A DNA stretch of 46,025 nucleotides from Accumulibacter sp. Its GTDB lineage: Bacteria > Pseudomonadota > Gammaproteobacteria > Burkholderiales > Rhodocyclaceae. The stretch is taken from the NCBI GenBank assembly GCA_031257115.1, contig JAIRPF010000190.1, forward strand, positions 1-46,025. The letters are read 5' to 3'. Below the pieces are notes generated by a model. The model was not told where the DNA came from. It was given only the letters and a program-made list of their open reading frames with translations, and did not search any database. Of the stretch, positions 30,286-38,289 are shown piece by piece. The first letter of the stretch is position 1. The number at the start of each line of letters is the position of its first letter. A program made the translations under genes and the position numbers.

Positions 30286-33155
30286 TGGGCTGGAATTGGA
30301 AAGGAATCTTGTCCCGGCCCGGTGAAACTTCCCTACCCAAAGAGGAAGAAGCCGCCCGGCATCCCTGGTCGCATCATGTAGCGAAACTCGCCGCGCACGG
30401 CCTTCCCGAACCGGGCAGTATGCTGGAACCCAAGCCGGCCACGGCCGCCGACGTGCGTAAGCTTTACGATGTGGCCCCTTCATTCGCCGACCTCCTGCCC
30501 TGGGTGGAATACCTGCCGGACTCGCAGTGCATGCTGCTCGAAGACGGTCGATCGGTCGCCGCCTTCTTCGAGCTGACGCCGGTTGGCACGGAGGGGCGCG
30601 AGGCGGACTGGCTGGGACAGGCGAGGGATGCCTTGGAGAACGCGCTACAGGATTCCTTCGACGAACTCGACGAATCTCCCTGGGTACTGCAATTCTTCGT
30701 CCAGGACGAGGCCAATTGGGACAGCTATCTCGCAACACTCGCCGATTACGTGCAGCCGAGAGCCAAAGACAGCGCCTTCACCGAATTCTACCGGCGTTTC
30801 TTTGCCCACCATCTGCGCAGTATTGCCCAGCCCGGCGGACTCTTCGAGGATACGGCGGTGACGCGCCTGCCGTGGCGCGGACAGGTGCGCCGCGTGCGTC
30901 TGGCGGTCTGGCGGCGCGTGCCTGTCGGAAACGCGCGGCGCGGGCAGGCGCCCGAACAGGCGCTGACCACGCTCTGCGAGCGGCTGACCGGGGGTCTTGC
31001 CAACGCCGGAGTGAAGGCGCGGCGAATGGACGCCACCGACATCCACGACTGGCTGCTGCGCTGGTTCAACCCGCATCCGACCCTGCTCGGGCCGGACGCC
31101 GAGGATCGGGAACGCTTCTACGCACTGGCCCGCTATCCCGAAAAGCACGAAGAAAGCGAAGGCGAACTCGAACTCGCTTCCGGCGACTTCGCCCAACGCC
31201 TGTTCTTCGGCCCGCCGCGCTCGGACGCAGACAACGGCCTGTGGTACTTCGACGGCCTGCCGCACCGCGTGCTCGTCCTCGATCGCCTGCGCCTGCCGCC
31301 TGTCACGGGCCATATCACCGGCGAAACCCGGAAGGGCGGCGACGCAATGAACGCGCTCTTCGACCAGATGCCCGAAGATACGGCGATGAGCCTGACCTTG
31401 GTGGTGACCCCGCAGGACGTGCTGGAAGCCCATCTCAACCATCTGGCAAAAAAAGCCGTGGGCGAAACGCTCGCTTCGGAACAGACCCGCCAGGACGTGC
31501 GCGAAGCGCGCGCCTGGATCGGCGGTGCACATAAACTTTATCGCGGTGCGCTGGCCTTTTACCTGCGCGGGAAGGATCGGGAACAACTCGACGCCAGAGG
31601 ATTGCAGCTTGCCAACGTGCTTCTGAACGCGGGTCTCCAGCCGGTACGCGAAGAAGACGAAGTGGCGCCCTTGAACAGCTATCTGCGCTGGCTGCCCTGC
31701 GTCTACGATCCCGCCGCCGACAGGCGGCAATGGTATACCCAACTGATGTTCGTCCAGCACGCGGCCAACCTCGCGCCGGTCTGGGGGAGAAGCCAGGGTA
31801 CGGGACACCCCGGCATTACTTTCTTCAACCGCGGCGGCGGGCCGGTCACTTTCGATCCCCTGAACCGGCTCGACCGGCAGATGAACGCGCATCTCTTCCT
31901 GTTCGGCCCCACGGGTTCGGGGAAGAGCGCGACGCTGAACAACATCCTGAATCAGGTCACGGCGATCTACCGGCCCCGGCTCTTCATCGTCGAAGCCGGG
32001 AACAGTTTCGGGCTGTTCGGCGACTTTGCCGCGCGCCTGGGGCTTTCGGTGCATCGGGTGAAACTCGCGCCGGGCGCGGGCGTCACCCTGGCGCCGTTCG
32101 CCGATGCGTATCGGCTGGTGGAATCGCCAGGGAAGGTGCGTACCCTGGACGCCGAGGCGCTGGACGAGGAGAGTGAAGAAGCACAGGCAGGCGACGAACA
32201 GCGCGACGTGCTGGGCGAACTGGAGATCACCGCGCGCCTGATGATTACCGGCGGGGAAGAGAAGGAAGAAGCGCGCCTGACCCGCGCCGACCGGAGTTTG
32301 ATCCGTCAGTGCCTCATCGATGCCGCCGAACGCTGTGTGGCGGCAAAGCGCACGATCTTGACCCGCGACGTGCGCGACGCCCTGCGCGAGCGCGCAAAGG
32401 ATGTGAGCCTGCCGGACGCGCGCCGGGCGCGGCTCTCCGAAATGGCCGACGCGATGGACATCTTCACCCAGGGCGCGGACGGCGAGATGTTCGACCGTCC
32501 CGGCTCGCCCTGGCCCGAGGCCGACATCACCATCGTCGATCTGGCGACCTATGCGCGGGAAGGCTACAACGCACAGTTGTCGATCGCCTACATTTCGCTC
32601 ATCAACACCGTCAATAACCTTGCCGAGCGCGATCAGTTTCTCGGAAGGCCGATCATCAACGTCACCGACGAGGGGCACATCATCACCAAGAACCCGCTCC
32701 TTGCGCCTTACGTGGTGAAGATCACCAAGATGTGGCGCAAGCTCGGAGCGTGGTACTGGCTCGCCACCCAGAACGTCGACGACCTGCCGAAAGCGGCCGA
32801 GCCGATGTTGAACATGATCGAGTGGTGGATCTGCCTCTCCATGCCGCCCGACGAGGTGGAGAAGATCGCGCGTTTCCGCGAACTCTCTCCGGCGCAGAAG
32901 GCACTGATGCGTTCCGCCCGCAAGGAATCGGGCAAGTTCACCGAGGGAGTGATCCTCTCCAGGAGCATGGAAGTCCTCTTCCGCGCCGTCCCGCCAAGCC
33001 TCTATTTGGCGCTGGCGCAGACCGAACCGGAAGAGAAGGCCGAACGATTCCGGTTGATGCAGGAATCCGGCATCGGGGAACTCGATGCGGCGATCCGGGT
33101 GGCGGAACGGATCGACCGGGCGCGCGGGATTACGTCCTTGCGGGGAGAGGGTTGA
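30285..33155 (+). CDS. traC: Conjugative transfer ATPase TIGR03744 (TraC/VirB4-like)
   Basis: A 956-residue ATPase that energises pilus assembly and DNA export. The Walker A motif GPTGSGKS is at 541-548, with EAGNSFGLFGDFAARLGL following; the Walker B region is INVTDEGHIITKNPLLAPYV and the later WYWLATQNVDDLP block is typical of VirB4. The N-terminal 500 residues carry the substrate-binding and membrane-contact part. It is the last gene of the second transfer operon; the next 233 bases contain no gene but an RNA leader and a terminator before radC. Confidence 0.92.
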   Translation: MGWNWKGILSRPGETSLPKEEEAARHPWSHHVAKLAAHGLPEPGSMLEPKPATAADVRKLYDVAPSFADLLPWVEYLPDSQCMLLEDGRSVAAFFELTPVGTEGREADWLGQARDALENALQDSFDELDESPWVLQFFVQDEANWDSYLATLADYVQPRAKDSAFTEFYRRFFAHHLRSIAQPGGLFEDTAVTRLPWRGQVRRVRLAVWRRVPVGNARRGQAPEQALTTLCERLTGGLANAGVKARRMDATDIHDWLLRWFNPHPTLLGPDAEDRERFYALARYPEKHEESEGELELASGDFAQRLFFGPPRSDADNGLWYFDGLPHRVLVLDRLRLPPVTGHITGETRKGGDAMNALFDQMPEDTAMSLTLVVTPQDVLEAHLNHLAKKAVGETLASEQTRQDVREARAWIGGAHKLYRGALAFYLRGKDREQLDARGLQLANVLLNAGLQPVREEDEVAPLNSYLRWLPCVYDPAADRRQWYTQLMFVQHAANLAPVWGRSQGTGHPGITFFNRGGGPVTFDPLNRLDRQMNAHLFLFGPTGSGKSATLNNILNQVTAIYRPRLFIVEAGNSFGLFGDFAARLGLSVHRVKLAPGAGVTLAPFADAYRLVESPGKVRTLDAEALDEESEEAQAGDEQRDVLGELEITARLMITGGEEKEEARLTRADRSLIRQCLIDAAERCVAAKRTILTRDVRDALRERAKDVSLPDARRARLSEMADAMDIFTQGADGEMFDRPGSPWPEADITIVDLATYAREGYNAQLSIAYISLINTVNNLAERDQFLGRPIINVTDEGHIITKNPLLAPYVVKITKMWRKLGAWYWLATQNVDDLPKAAEPMLNMIEWWICLSMPPDEVEKIARFRELSPAQKALMRSARKESGKFTEGVILSRSMEVLFRAVPPSLYLALAQTEPEEKAERFRLMQESGIGELDAAIRVAERIDRARGITSLRGEG

Positions 33156-33195
33156 GATTTGAGATGTCCGCTCCTCTTGGGGGCGGTCTTCCCAG

Positions 33196-33294
33196 GTAGC
33201 CGCGATCTTTGAGGCTACGCGCGGGCCATCCGCGTGATCGACCCGTTCGCTCCGCATCCGGAACGCGAACAGCCGCCGCAAGGCGGTGGATGCC
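33196..33294 (+). ncRNA. Pseudoknotted leader RNA, copy D (candidate radC RNA motif)
   Basis: P1 is GTAGCC/GGCTAC (33196-33201 with 33213-33218), P2 CGCGG/CCGCG (33220-33224 with 33230-33234), P3 GTTCGC/GCGAAC (33245-33250 with 33265-33270), P4 CCGCC/GGCGG with loop GCAA (33273-33277 with 33282-33286), and the pseudoknot GCATCC (33254-33259) with GGATGC (33288-33293). The same plan is at 6521-6628 and 11172-11305. Established knowledge: a structured RNA called the radC motif was described upstream of radC and of antirestriction, integrase and methyltransferase genes in Proteobacteria. This is very likely an instance, but I could not compare it with the model. Confidence 0.8.
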
Positions 33295-33332
33295 CTTGTT
33301 CCTGGCCGGCTCCCTGGCCGGTTTCATTCATT

Positions 33333-33382
33333 CCCCGGAGGGTCGTTCCCTCCGGGGCGGGCGCCCTCCTTTTTTTTGGAGG
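33333..33382 (+). promoter_or_regulatory. Expression platform: terminator and ribosome-binding-site-hiding hairpin before radC
   Basis: A perfect 10-bp stem, CCCCGGAGGG (33333-33342) with CCCTCCGGGG (33348-33357), is followed after 12 bases by eight T (33370-33377). A second CCTCC (33365-33369) pairs with GGAGG (33378-33382), the radC ribosome-binding site, across the T-run. GGAGGG and CCCTCC each occur twice, so mutually exclusive pairings are possible, as in riboswitch platforms. Confidence 0.7.
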
Positions 33383-33388
33383 TTCGCC

Positions 33389-33907
33389 ATGTCTCATCCG
33401 TCTCTGTCTCATCATGTCGCCGATTCTTGTTCCGGCGCATTTGCGCAATTTGCTACGACCGTCCGGCAGGAGGAGGACGGGATCATCCGCCGGGCCATCG
33501 AGATACTGGAAAGGCGCCTGTTCCATGCCGGGCCGCTGATGGCCCATCCCGACGCGGTCGGCGATTATCTGCGCCTGCACTTGGCCGCCGAACCCAGCGA
33601 GGTCTTTGCCGTGATCTTCCTCGACGGGATGAACCGGGCGCTGGCCTTCGAGCTGCTGTTCCGGGGTTCGATCCACCAGACTTCGGTGCATCCCAGGGTG
33701 GTCGTGCAGCGTGCCATGGCGCTCAATGCGGCCAGCGCCGTTTTTGCCCACCAGCACCCTTCCGGTACGACCGAGCCTTCCGAGGCCGACCGCGCGATCA
33801 CCAAAACGCTGGCGCAGGCGCTATCGCTGGTCGATGTCAAAGTGCTCGATCATCTCGTTATCGGCCAGGGAAAGCCTTATTCCTTTGCCGCTCACGGCTT
33901 GTTGTGA
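33389..33907 (+). CDS. radC: RadC-like JAB-domain protein
   Basis: A 172-residue protein consisting mainly of the RadC/JAMM metalloprotease-like domain. The metal motif is intact: AHQHPSG gives His121 and His123, and PSEAD gives Asp134; AFELLFRGSIHQTSVHPRVVVQRAM is the conserved lead-in. The N-terminal helix-hairpin-helix of chromosomal RadC is missing, typical of mobile-element versions. The role on ICEs is unknown; DNA repair or anti-restriction has been suggested for the family. ATG 33389 has GGAGG six bases upstream. It is preceded by its own RNA leader and terminator, so it is uncoupled from the tra operon. Confidence 0.9.
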   Translation: MSHPSLSHHVADSCSGAFAQFATTVRQEEDGIIRRAIEILERRLFHAGPLMAHPDAVGDYLRLHLAAEPSEVFAVIFLDGMNRALAFELLFRGSIHQTSVHPRVVVQRAMALNAASAVFAHQHPSGTTEPSEADRAITKTLAQALSLVDVKVLDHLVIGQGKPYSFAAHGLL

Positions 33908-33947
33908 CGACACGCCATCTTCACCGGGAGCCCGCGGGCTTCCGGTC

Positions 33948-35048
33948 TCACGATGCCGGATGCGATCCTTCTCCCGCAAACAAATCCCCTTGTTCCTCAC
34001 TCCCTTCTCTTTCCCCTTTCCTTGCTTCCTCCGTTTCCGCGAAGCGCACGCCCACTCCCAGCAAGCGCACTGCTTTTCCCTTGCGCGCCCAGGCTTCGTC
34101 GAGTAAAGCCGCCCATACCGCTTCCTCGGGCGCGGCGCTCACGCATTCGGCAGTCGTTTGCGTGAAGTCGGCGAACTTGACCTTGACGACCGCCTGATGC
34201 ACCGGCCTGGGTGCGGGCAGCCGGGCGAAGCGGCGGCGGAACTCGGCGACCAGGGCCGGCAGTTCGGCGCGGCAGGCGGCGAGATCGGGCAGGTCGCGGG
34301 GGTAGGTGGTTTCCACCGACAGGGATTTACGGAGACGATCCGGGCGCACCGGGCGTTCGTCGATGCCCCGGCAGAGTTGGTGCAGCGCGGTGCCGAAACG
34401 CCCGAATTCACCGACGAGACGGGTTAGTTCCCAGGCGCGCAAGTCGCCGCAGGTGTGGATGCCGTGCTTTTGCAGCCGCGCCGCCGTCACTTTGCCGACG
34501 CCAAATATCTTGCCCACCGGCAGGGCGGCGACGAAGGCATCGACTTCCTGCGGGCGGACGACGAACTGGCCGTCGGGCTTCCTCCAGTCGCTGGCGACCT
34601 TGGCGAGGAATTTGTTGGGGGCGATGCCCGCCGAGGCGGTGATGCGCACTTCGGCGCGGATGCGGGCGCGGATTTCTTCGGCCATCAAGGTGGCCGAACC
34701 CTGGCAGCGTGGAAGGCCGCTTACGTCGAGATAGGCTTCGTCGAGCGAGAGCGGCTCCACCAGTGGCGTGTAGTCGCGGTAGATGGCGAGGATTTGCTGC
34801 GAAGCCTCGCGGTAGCGGCGGAAGTCCGGCGGCAACAGGAGGAGTTGCGGGCACAGGCGCAAAGCGCGCGCCGTCGACATCGCCGAATGCACGCCGAAGG
34901 CGCGCGCTTCGTAGTTGCAGGTGGCGATCACCCCGCGCATTTCGGCCTTGCCGCCGACGGCCAGCGGCCTGCCCCGCAGGGCGGGGTCGTCGCGCATCTC
35001 GACTGCGGCGTAAAAGCAGTCGCAGTCACAGTGGATGATCTTTCTCAT
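33948..35048 (-). CDS. dinB: DNA polymerase IV (Y family)
   Basis: A 366-residue translesion polymerase, colinear with E. coli DinB. The palm motifs are IHCDCDCFYAAVE near residue 4-16 and PLSLDEAYLDV (catalytic Asp/Glu), then TASAGIAPNKFLAKVASDWRKPDGQ, the finger/thumb HhH VGKIFGVGKVTAARL, and the little-finger domain to residue ~330. The last ~25 residues are acidic (EEQGDLFAGE). A QxDLF-like beta-clamp motif is seen in EEQGDLF. I chose ATG 35048 (MRKIIHC, as in E. coli); the frame is open further upstream. Oriented against the tra genes, convergent with radC. No LexA box was found. Confidence 0.92.
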   Translation of the reverse strand: MRKIIHCDCDCFYAAVEMRDDPALRGRPLAVGGKAEMRGVIATCNYEARAFGVHSAMSTARALRLCPQLLLLPPDFRRYREASQQILAIYRDYTPLVEPLSLDEAYLDVSGLPRCQGSATLMAEEIRARIRAEVRITASAGIAPNKFLAKVASDWRKPDGQFVVRPQEVDAFVAALPVGKIFGVGKVTAARLQKHGIHTCGDLRAWELTRLVGEFGRFGTALHQLCRGIDERPVRPDRLRKSLSVETTYPRDLPDLAACRAELPALVAEFRRRFARLPAPRPVHQAVVKVKFADFTQTTAECVSAAPEEAVWAALLDEAWARKGKAVRLLGVGVRFAETEEARKGEREGSEEQGDLFAGEGSHPAS

Positions 35049-35094
35049 GCTTTCGGATTTCAGATTCATTCTCTGGCAAACAGCGCCGCTACGC

Positions 35095-35137
35095 AATAAA
35101 ACCGGTAAGCCGGGGTGCGGTTTGTTTGTCGCTTTTC
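35095..35137 (+). promoter_or_regulatory. Conserved ICE operon-start element, copy 5 (third transfer operon)
   Basis: AATAAAACCGGTA followed by the core CGGTTTGTTTGT (35118-35129), 67 bp before ATG 35185, aligns ungapped with the pilL copy (about 22 of 32 positions). It lies between the divergent dinB and TIGR03757 genes. Confidence 0.55.
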
Positions 35138-35184
35138 AGAGGCGCTTGCGTTTGACTACGGCCTTCGATTTTACGGAGGCCGCC

Positions 35185-35589
35185 ATGCCGACCCGATTCT
35201 CCCGATTCCTTTCCGTCCTGTTCCTGATGGCGTGCAGTCTGTCCGCCGTCGCCGAGGTGCTGGTCGTCACGGATAGTCGTCATCCCGTGCAAGGGATTCC
35301 CGATGCGCGGCTGATCGAACTCGACCGGGCGGCGCGCATCGAGGCGGAACTCTCCGCCAAGCTGCCCGCCGATCCCGAACGCGCCGCATACGCCGCCCGG
35401 CAGCGAGTGCAAGACCCCGAGCTGCAACGCCGGCTCCAATCAGCTTACCAGGGCATCGCCGAGGCCCGAAGCCTGAACCTTGCCAAAGTCCCCGCCGTGG
35501 TCGTCGACCGGCGGTACGTGGTCTATGGCGATCCTGATGTATCCCGCGCCGTCGCCCGGATCGAAACCTATCGGAGGATGCAGCCATGA
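35185..35589 (+). CDS. TIGR03757 family ICE protein (TrbC/thioredoxin-like)
   Basis: A 134-residue periplasmic protein with signal peptide FSRFLSVLFLMACSLSAVA. The mature start EVLVVTDSRHPVQG and the end LAKVPAVVVDRRYVVYGDPDVSRAVARIE give a thioredoxin-like layout without a CxxC motif. First gene of the third transfer operon. ATG 35185 follows GGAGG by seven bases. It overlaps the TraU-like gene by 4 bp. Confidence 0.87.
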   Translation: MPTRFSRFLSVLFLMACSLSAVAEVLVVTDSRHPVQGIPDARLIELDRAARIEAELSAKLPADPERAAYAARQRVQDPELQRRLQSAYQGIAEARSLNLAKVPAVVVDRRYVVYGDPDVSRAVARIETYRRMQP

Positions 35590-36536
35590 CTCGTTCATTA
35601 CGTTCATTACTTGCACGCGGGAAGGCGACCTTGGCTTCGCTGCTGTGCTGCGGCAGCCTGTCCGTCTCCGCTCTGGATACCGCCACCGTGGTTTCCTCGG
35701 CCCTGTCGCCCGACTGCCTGGAGTACCGGGTCGTCGGCATCTGTTTCTGGCTCTATTGCACCTACGGCGGCTGTTCGGTGCGTACTTCGGTGAAGGTTCG
35801 CCATTACGTCCCCGACGCCGTGGTATCGAGCTACGCCAATACCGGAGAGAATCCTTGGAGCGAAGTCCGGGCGATGAGTTCGCCCAGCGGCGAGGCACAG
35901 GGCGGCGGCGACGGCACGACCAATCACGACAACGAGAACAATCTGGCCCGATTCAAGAACGCCGACGTGATCGGGCATCCGGGGAGCCTCGTGTTCAGCG
36001 CCTTCGCTTCCGGTTTCGGCTATTCCTGCTCCGGCGCGGGCACGGCCTTCATGCCCTATCTCCTGAGCACGCTCGATACCGTGGCCTGGCGCTACAACCT
36101 GCCCGAACTCGCCTATCCGGAAGCCTTGACGCCCGGCCTGCGCGAGGTCGGCAGCCGTGCCGGAGTCAATCTGTGGGGCCACGTTTATCCGCGCGGCGGC
36201 TTCCTGCATCAGAGCGACGATTACCAAGCCGCCGCCGTGGTTGCACAGCGCGCCGGCGATGTCGTCACCCGCAAAGGGCAGCCCCATGTCTATTGGCCGC
36301 TCCTGGCCGACGCGAAGGACGGCTACTGGCCCGCCGGGGAATTGATGGAGAGCGACGCGACGACCGGCAAGTGGCAGGAACTGACGCCGACGCTTTCCAA
36401 TGCCTGCGCGGTCTTCCCGCATTCCGATACGAAGGTGCAGGCCCAGCGCGGCGATTACGCCTGGGCATTGTGGCGTCCCTACGCCTGCTGTGAGCGCAAG
36501 GGACAGGTCTTTTTGGGCAGTGTCGATTTTATGTGA
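35586..36536 (+). CDS. TIGR03756 family protein (TraU-like)
   Basis: A 316-residue secreted protein. The signal peptide region is LARGKATLASLLCCGSLSVSA, followed by many cysteines that are likely disulfide-bonded (CLEYRVVGICFWLYCTYGGC, GYSCSG, PYACCERKG). AGVNLWGHVYPRGGFLHQSDDYQAAAV is a family block. TraU-type proteins are needed for DNA transfer more than for pilus formation. The presence of the CPPC protein in the first operon would fit with disulfide assistance. Spacing to the TraH-like gene is seven bases. Confidence 0.88.
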   Translation: MTRSLRSLLARGKATLASLLCCGSLSVSALDTATVVSSALSPDCLEYRVVGICFWLYCTYGGCSVRTSVKVRHYVPDAVVSSYANTGENPWSEVRAMSSPSGEAQGGGDGTTNHDNENNLARFKNADVIGHPGSLVFSAFASGFGYSCSGAGTAFMPYLLSTLDTVAWRYNLPELAYPEALTPGLREVGSRAGVNLWGHVYPRGGFLHQSDDYQAAAVVAQRAGDVVTRKGQPHVYWPLLADAKDGYWPAGELMESDATTGKWQELTPTLSNACAVFPHSDTKVQAQRGDYAWALWRPYACCERKGQVFLGSVDFM

Positions 36537-36543
36537 GGTAGGT

Positions 36544-37929
36544 ATGAAGACTTCTCTTTTCCGCGCACGATTTCCGTTGGCGCTCTTATCGTTGTTCCTG
36601 GCTTTGGCGCCTTTCCACGCCTGGGCGCAACTGACCATTGACGACCAGGGCTTCCGCGCCAGCGGCAGCGTCATCGGCGACGACGTGCTCTACTCGATCG
36701 GCGGCGGGCGGGCGGTCTCCATGAGCGGGGCGGGCAACATGCAGAGCATCGGCGTCGGCATCGGCTGGAACGCGAATCTCATCTGCGGCGACATGAGCCT
36801 CACGACGACCTTGCAGAACCAGTTGAACGGCATCACCCAGGGCTTCCAGAACATCATGAACCAGGTGATCCAGAACGCGACTTCCGCCGTGGCTTCGCTC
36901 CCCGCATTGATTATCCAGCGCGCCGATCCCGCTCTGTACAACCTGTTGACCAACGGCATCCTACAGGCGCGCCTCGACTTCGACCGCTCGAAACTCACCT
37001 GCCGGGCGATCGCCAACCGCATGGCGGACATGGCCGGCGGCGAGATGGGCTGGGATCAGCTTGCCGAGGGTTTTGCGCTGCGCGATGCGGTAAGTAGTGG
37101 CGACGGCGTCTCCGCCGTCGAACAGGCGGAAACCAACAAGGGCAACAACGGCGTGCCCTGGGTCGGCGGGAGCAACGCGGGCGGTTCGGGGCAGGATGCA
37201 ATCAAAGTGGTCGGCGACGTAACCCGCGCGGGCTACAACCTGCTCAACGGGCGTGGCTCAACCGAATCCTCGTCGATTCCTCCGGGAAGCTGTGGCAATC
37301 GCCTGACTTGCCAGACTTGGCCGTCTCCCCAGGCGGCAGCCGACTGGGCGGTGCGCGTCTTGGGCGAACGCGAGCAACGCACGTGTGAGGACTGTACCAA
37401 GACCGTGACGACTCCCGGCGTGGGCCTCACGCCGCTGATCCAGGAAGAGTACGAAGCCAAGCTCTTGGCCTTGCAGGAATTGGTGACGGTGGCGAAGCCG
37501 ACGACAGCGGAGAATCTGGAAGCCGCCGGCAGCAACTCTCTGCCCATTACGCGCGGCGTCATCGAAGCCTTGCGCGACGAACCCGACCAGGACGTGCTCG
37601 GCAAGCGCTTGGCTTCCGAAGCGGCGCTTTCGAGCGTACTGGAGAAAGCCTTGCTGTTGCAACGCACCTTGCTGACCGGCAGGAAGGAACCGAATGTCGC
37701 GGCCAATGAACTGGCGGTAAAAGCAGTTGACCAAGAGAACGGCGTGCTGGCCCAGGAGATCGACAATCTCAAGATCGAACTGGACATGCGCCGTACTTTG
37801 GCGGGCAATTCGGCATTGGCTATCCTCCAGCGGCACGGCGTGCGCACCAACGCCTCGCGCGGCATCTTCGAGGGCGATCCGACACGCGACCATCTCAACG
37901 AAATCCAGAAACCGGGGAATGCGCCATGA
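36544..37929 (+). CDS. TIGR03755 family protein (TraH-like)
   Basis: A 461-residue periplasmic protein with signal peptide (FPLALLSLFLALAPFHAWA, cut near 28). The N-terminal part LYSIGGGRAVSMSGAGNM and GIGWNANLICGDMSLTTTLQNQLNGI are family-typical; the C-terminal third is coiled-coil-like (NELAVKAVDQENGVLAQEIDNLKIEL). A CxxC-bearing segment (ERTCEDCTK-like, around residue 283) and CGNRLTC are also present. TraH proteins work in pilus assembly in the periplasm. ATGA overlap with the next gene. Confidence 0.87.
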   Translation: MKTSLFRARFPLALLSLFLALAPFHAWAQLTIDDQGFRASGSVIGDDVLYSIGGGRAVSMSGAGNMQSIGVGIGWNANLICGDMSLTTTLQNQLNGITQGFQNIMNQVIQNATSAVASLPALIIQRADPALYNLLTNGILQARLDFDRSKLTCRAIANRMADMAGGEMGWDQLAEGFALRDAVSSGDGVSAVEQAETNKGNNGVPWVGGSNAGGSGQDAIKVVGDVTRAGYNLLNGRGSTESSSIPPGSCGNRLTCQTWPSPQAAADWAVRVLGEREQRTCEDCTKTVTTPGVGLTPLIQEEYEAKLLALQELVTVAKPTTAENLEAAGSNSLPITRGVIEALRDEPDQDVLGKRLASEAALSSVLEKALLLQRTLLTGRKEPNVAANELAVKAVDQENGVLAQEIDNLKIELDMRRTLAGNSALAILQRHGVRTNASRGIFEGDPTRDHLNEIQKPGNAP

Positions 37930-38261
37930 ACTTCATAGGATTGATGAGACGGATTTTTAATCGCCGGCTGGGACTGGCGTTATTGAAAGGCTTTTTGCTG
38001 GGGCTGGCCGTGGCGATGATCTTGGGCGGCCTGCGTAGCGCCAGCGTCAGGGACTGGCAAGGCTTCGTGGCCGAACACGCCGGCCTGTTCCTGGCTTGGC
38101 GGCTCACGCTCTATGGACTGATCGCCTGGGGCGGGTGGCGGGTGTGCCTGCGGCAAGCGGAATCCGGGGTGACGCCCGAGTTTCGCCGGCGCTGGTGGCG
38201 CATCGGGATCGGTGTGGCCGGCACGATCGCGCTGCTCGAAGTCGGTCAACTGTTGCAATAG
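37926..38261 (+). CDS. Small ICE membrane protein
   Basis: A 111-residue protein with three predicted membrane helices (residues ~17-36 LALLKGFLLGLAVAMILGGL; ~50-70; ~90-110). A small protein of this topology stands between the TraH-like and TraG genes in related ICEs. Function unknown. Coupled by 4-bp overlap to the upstream gene; 28 bases before traG. Confidence 0.75.
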   Translation: MNFIGLMRRIFNRRLGLALLKGFLLGLAVAMILGGLRSASVRDWQGFVAEHAGLFLAWRLTLYGLIAWGGWRVCLRQAESGVTPEFRRRWWRIGIGVAGTIALLEVGQLLQ

Positions 38262-38289
38262 GTTGAGATTCCTTGGTTGAGGCAATTCC

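Noticed and set aside
30645-33281. 878-codon minus-strand frame opposite the VirB4-like ATPase
   Set aside because: Shadow frame; the plus-strand protein has all ATPase motifs and operon overlaps.
35049-35100. LexA box upstream of dinB
   Set aside because: Only CTG-N5-CAG is present; the 16-bp CTGT-N8-ACAG pattern is missing.
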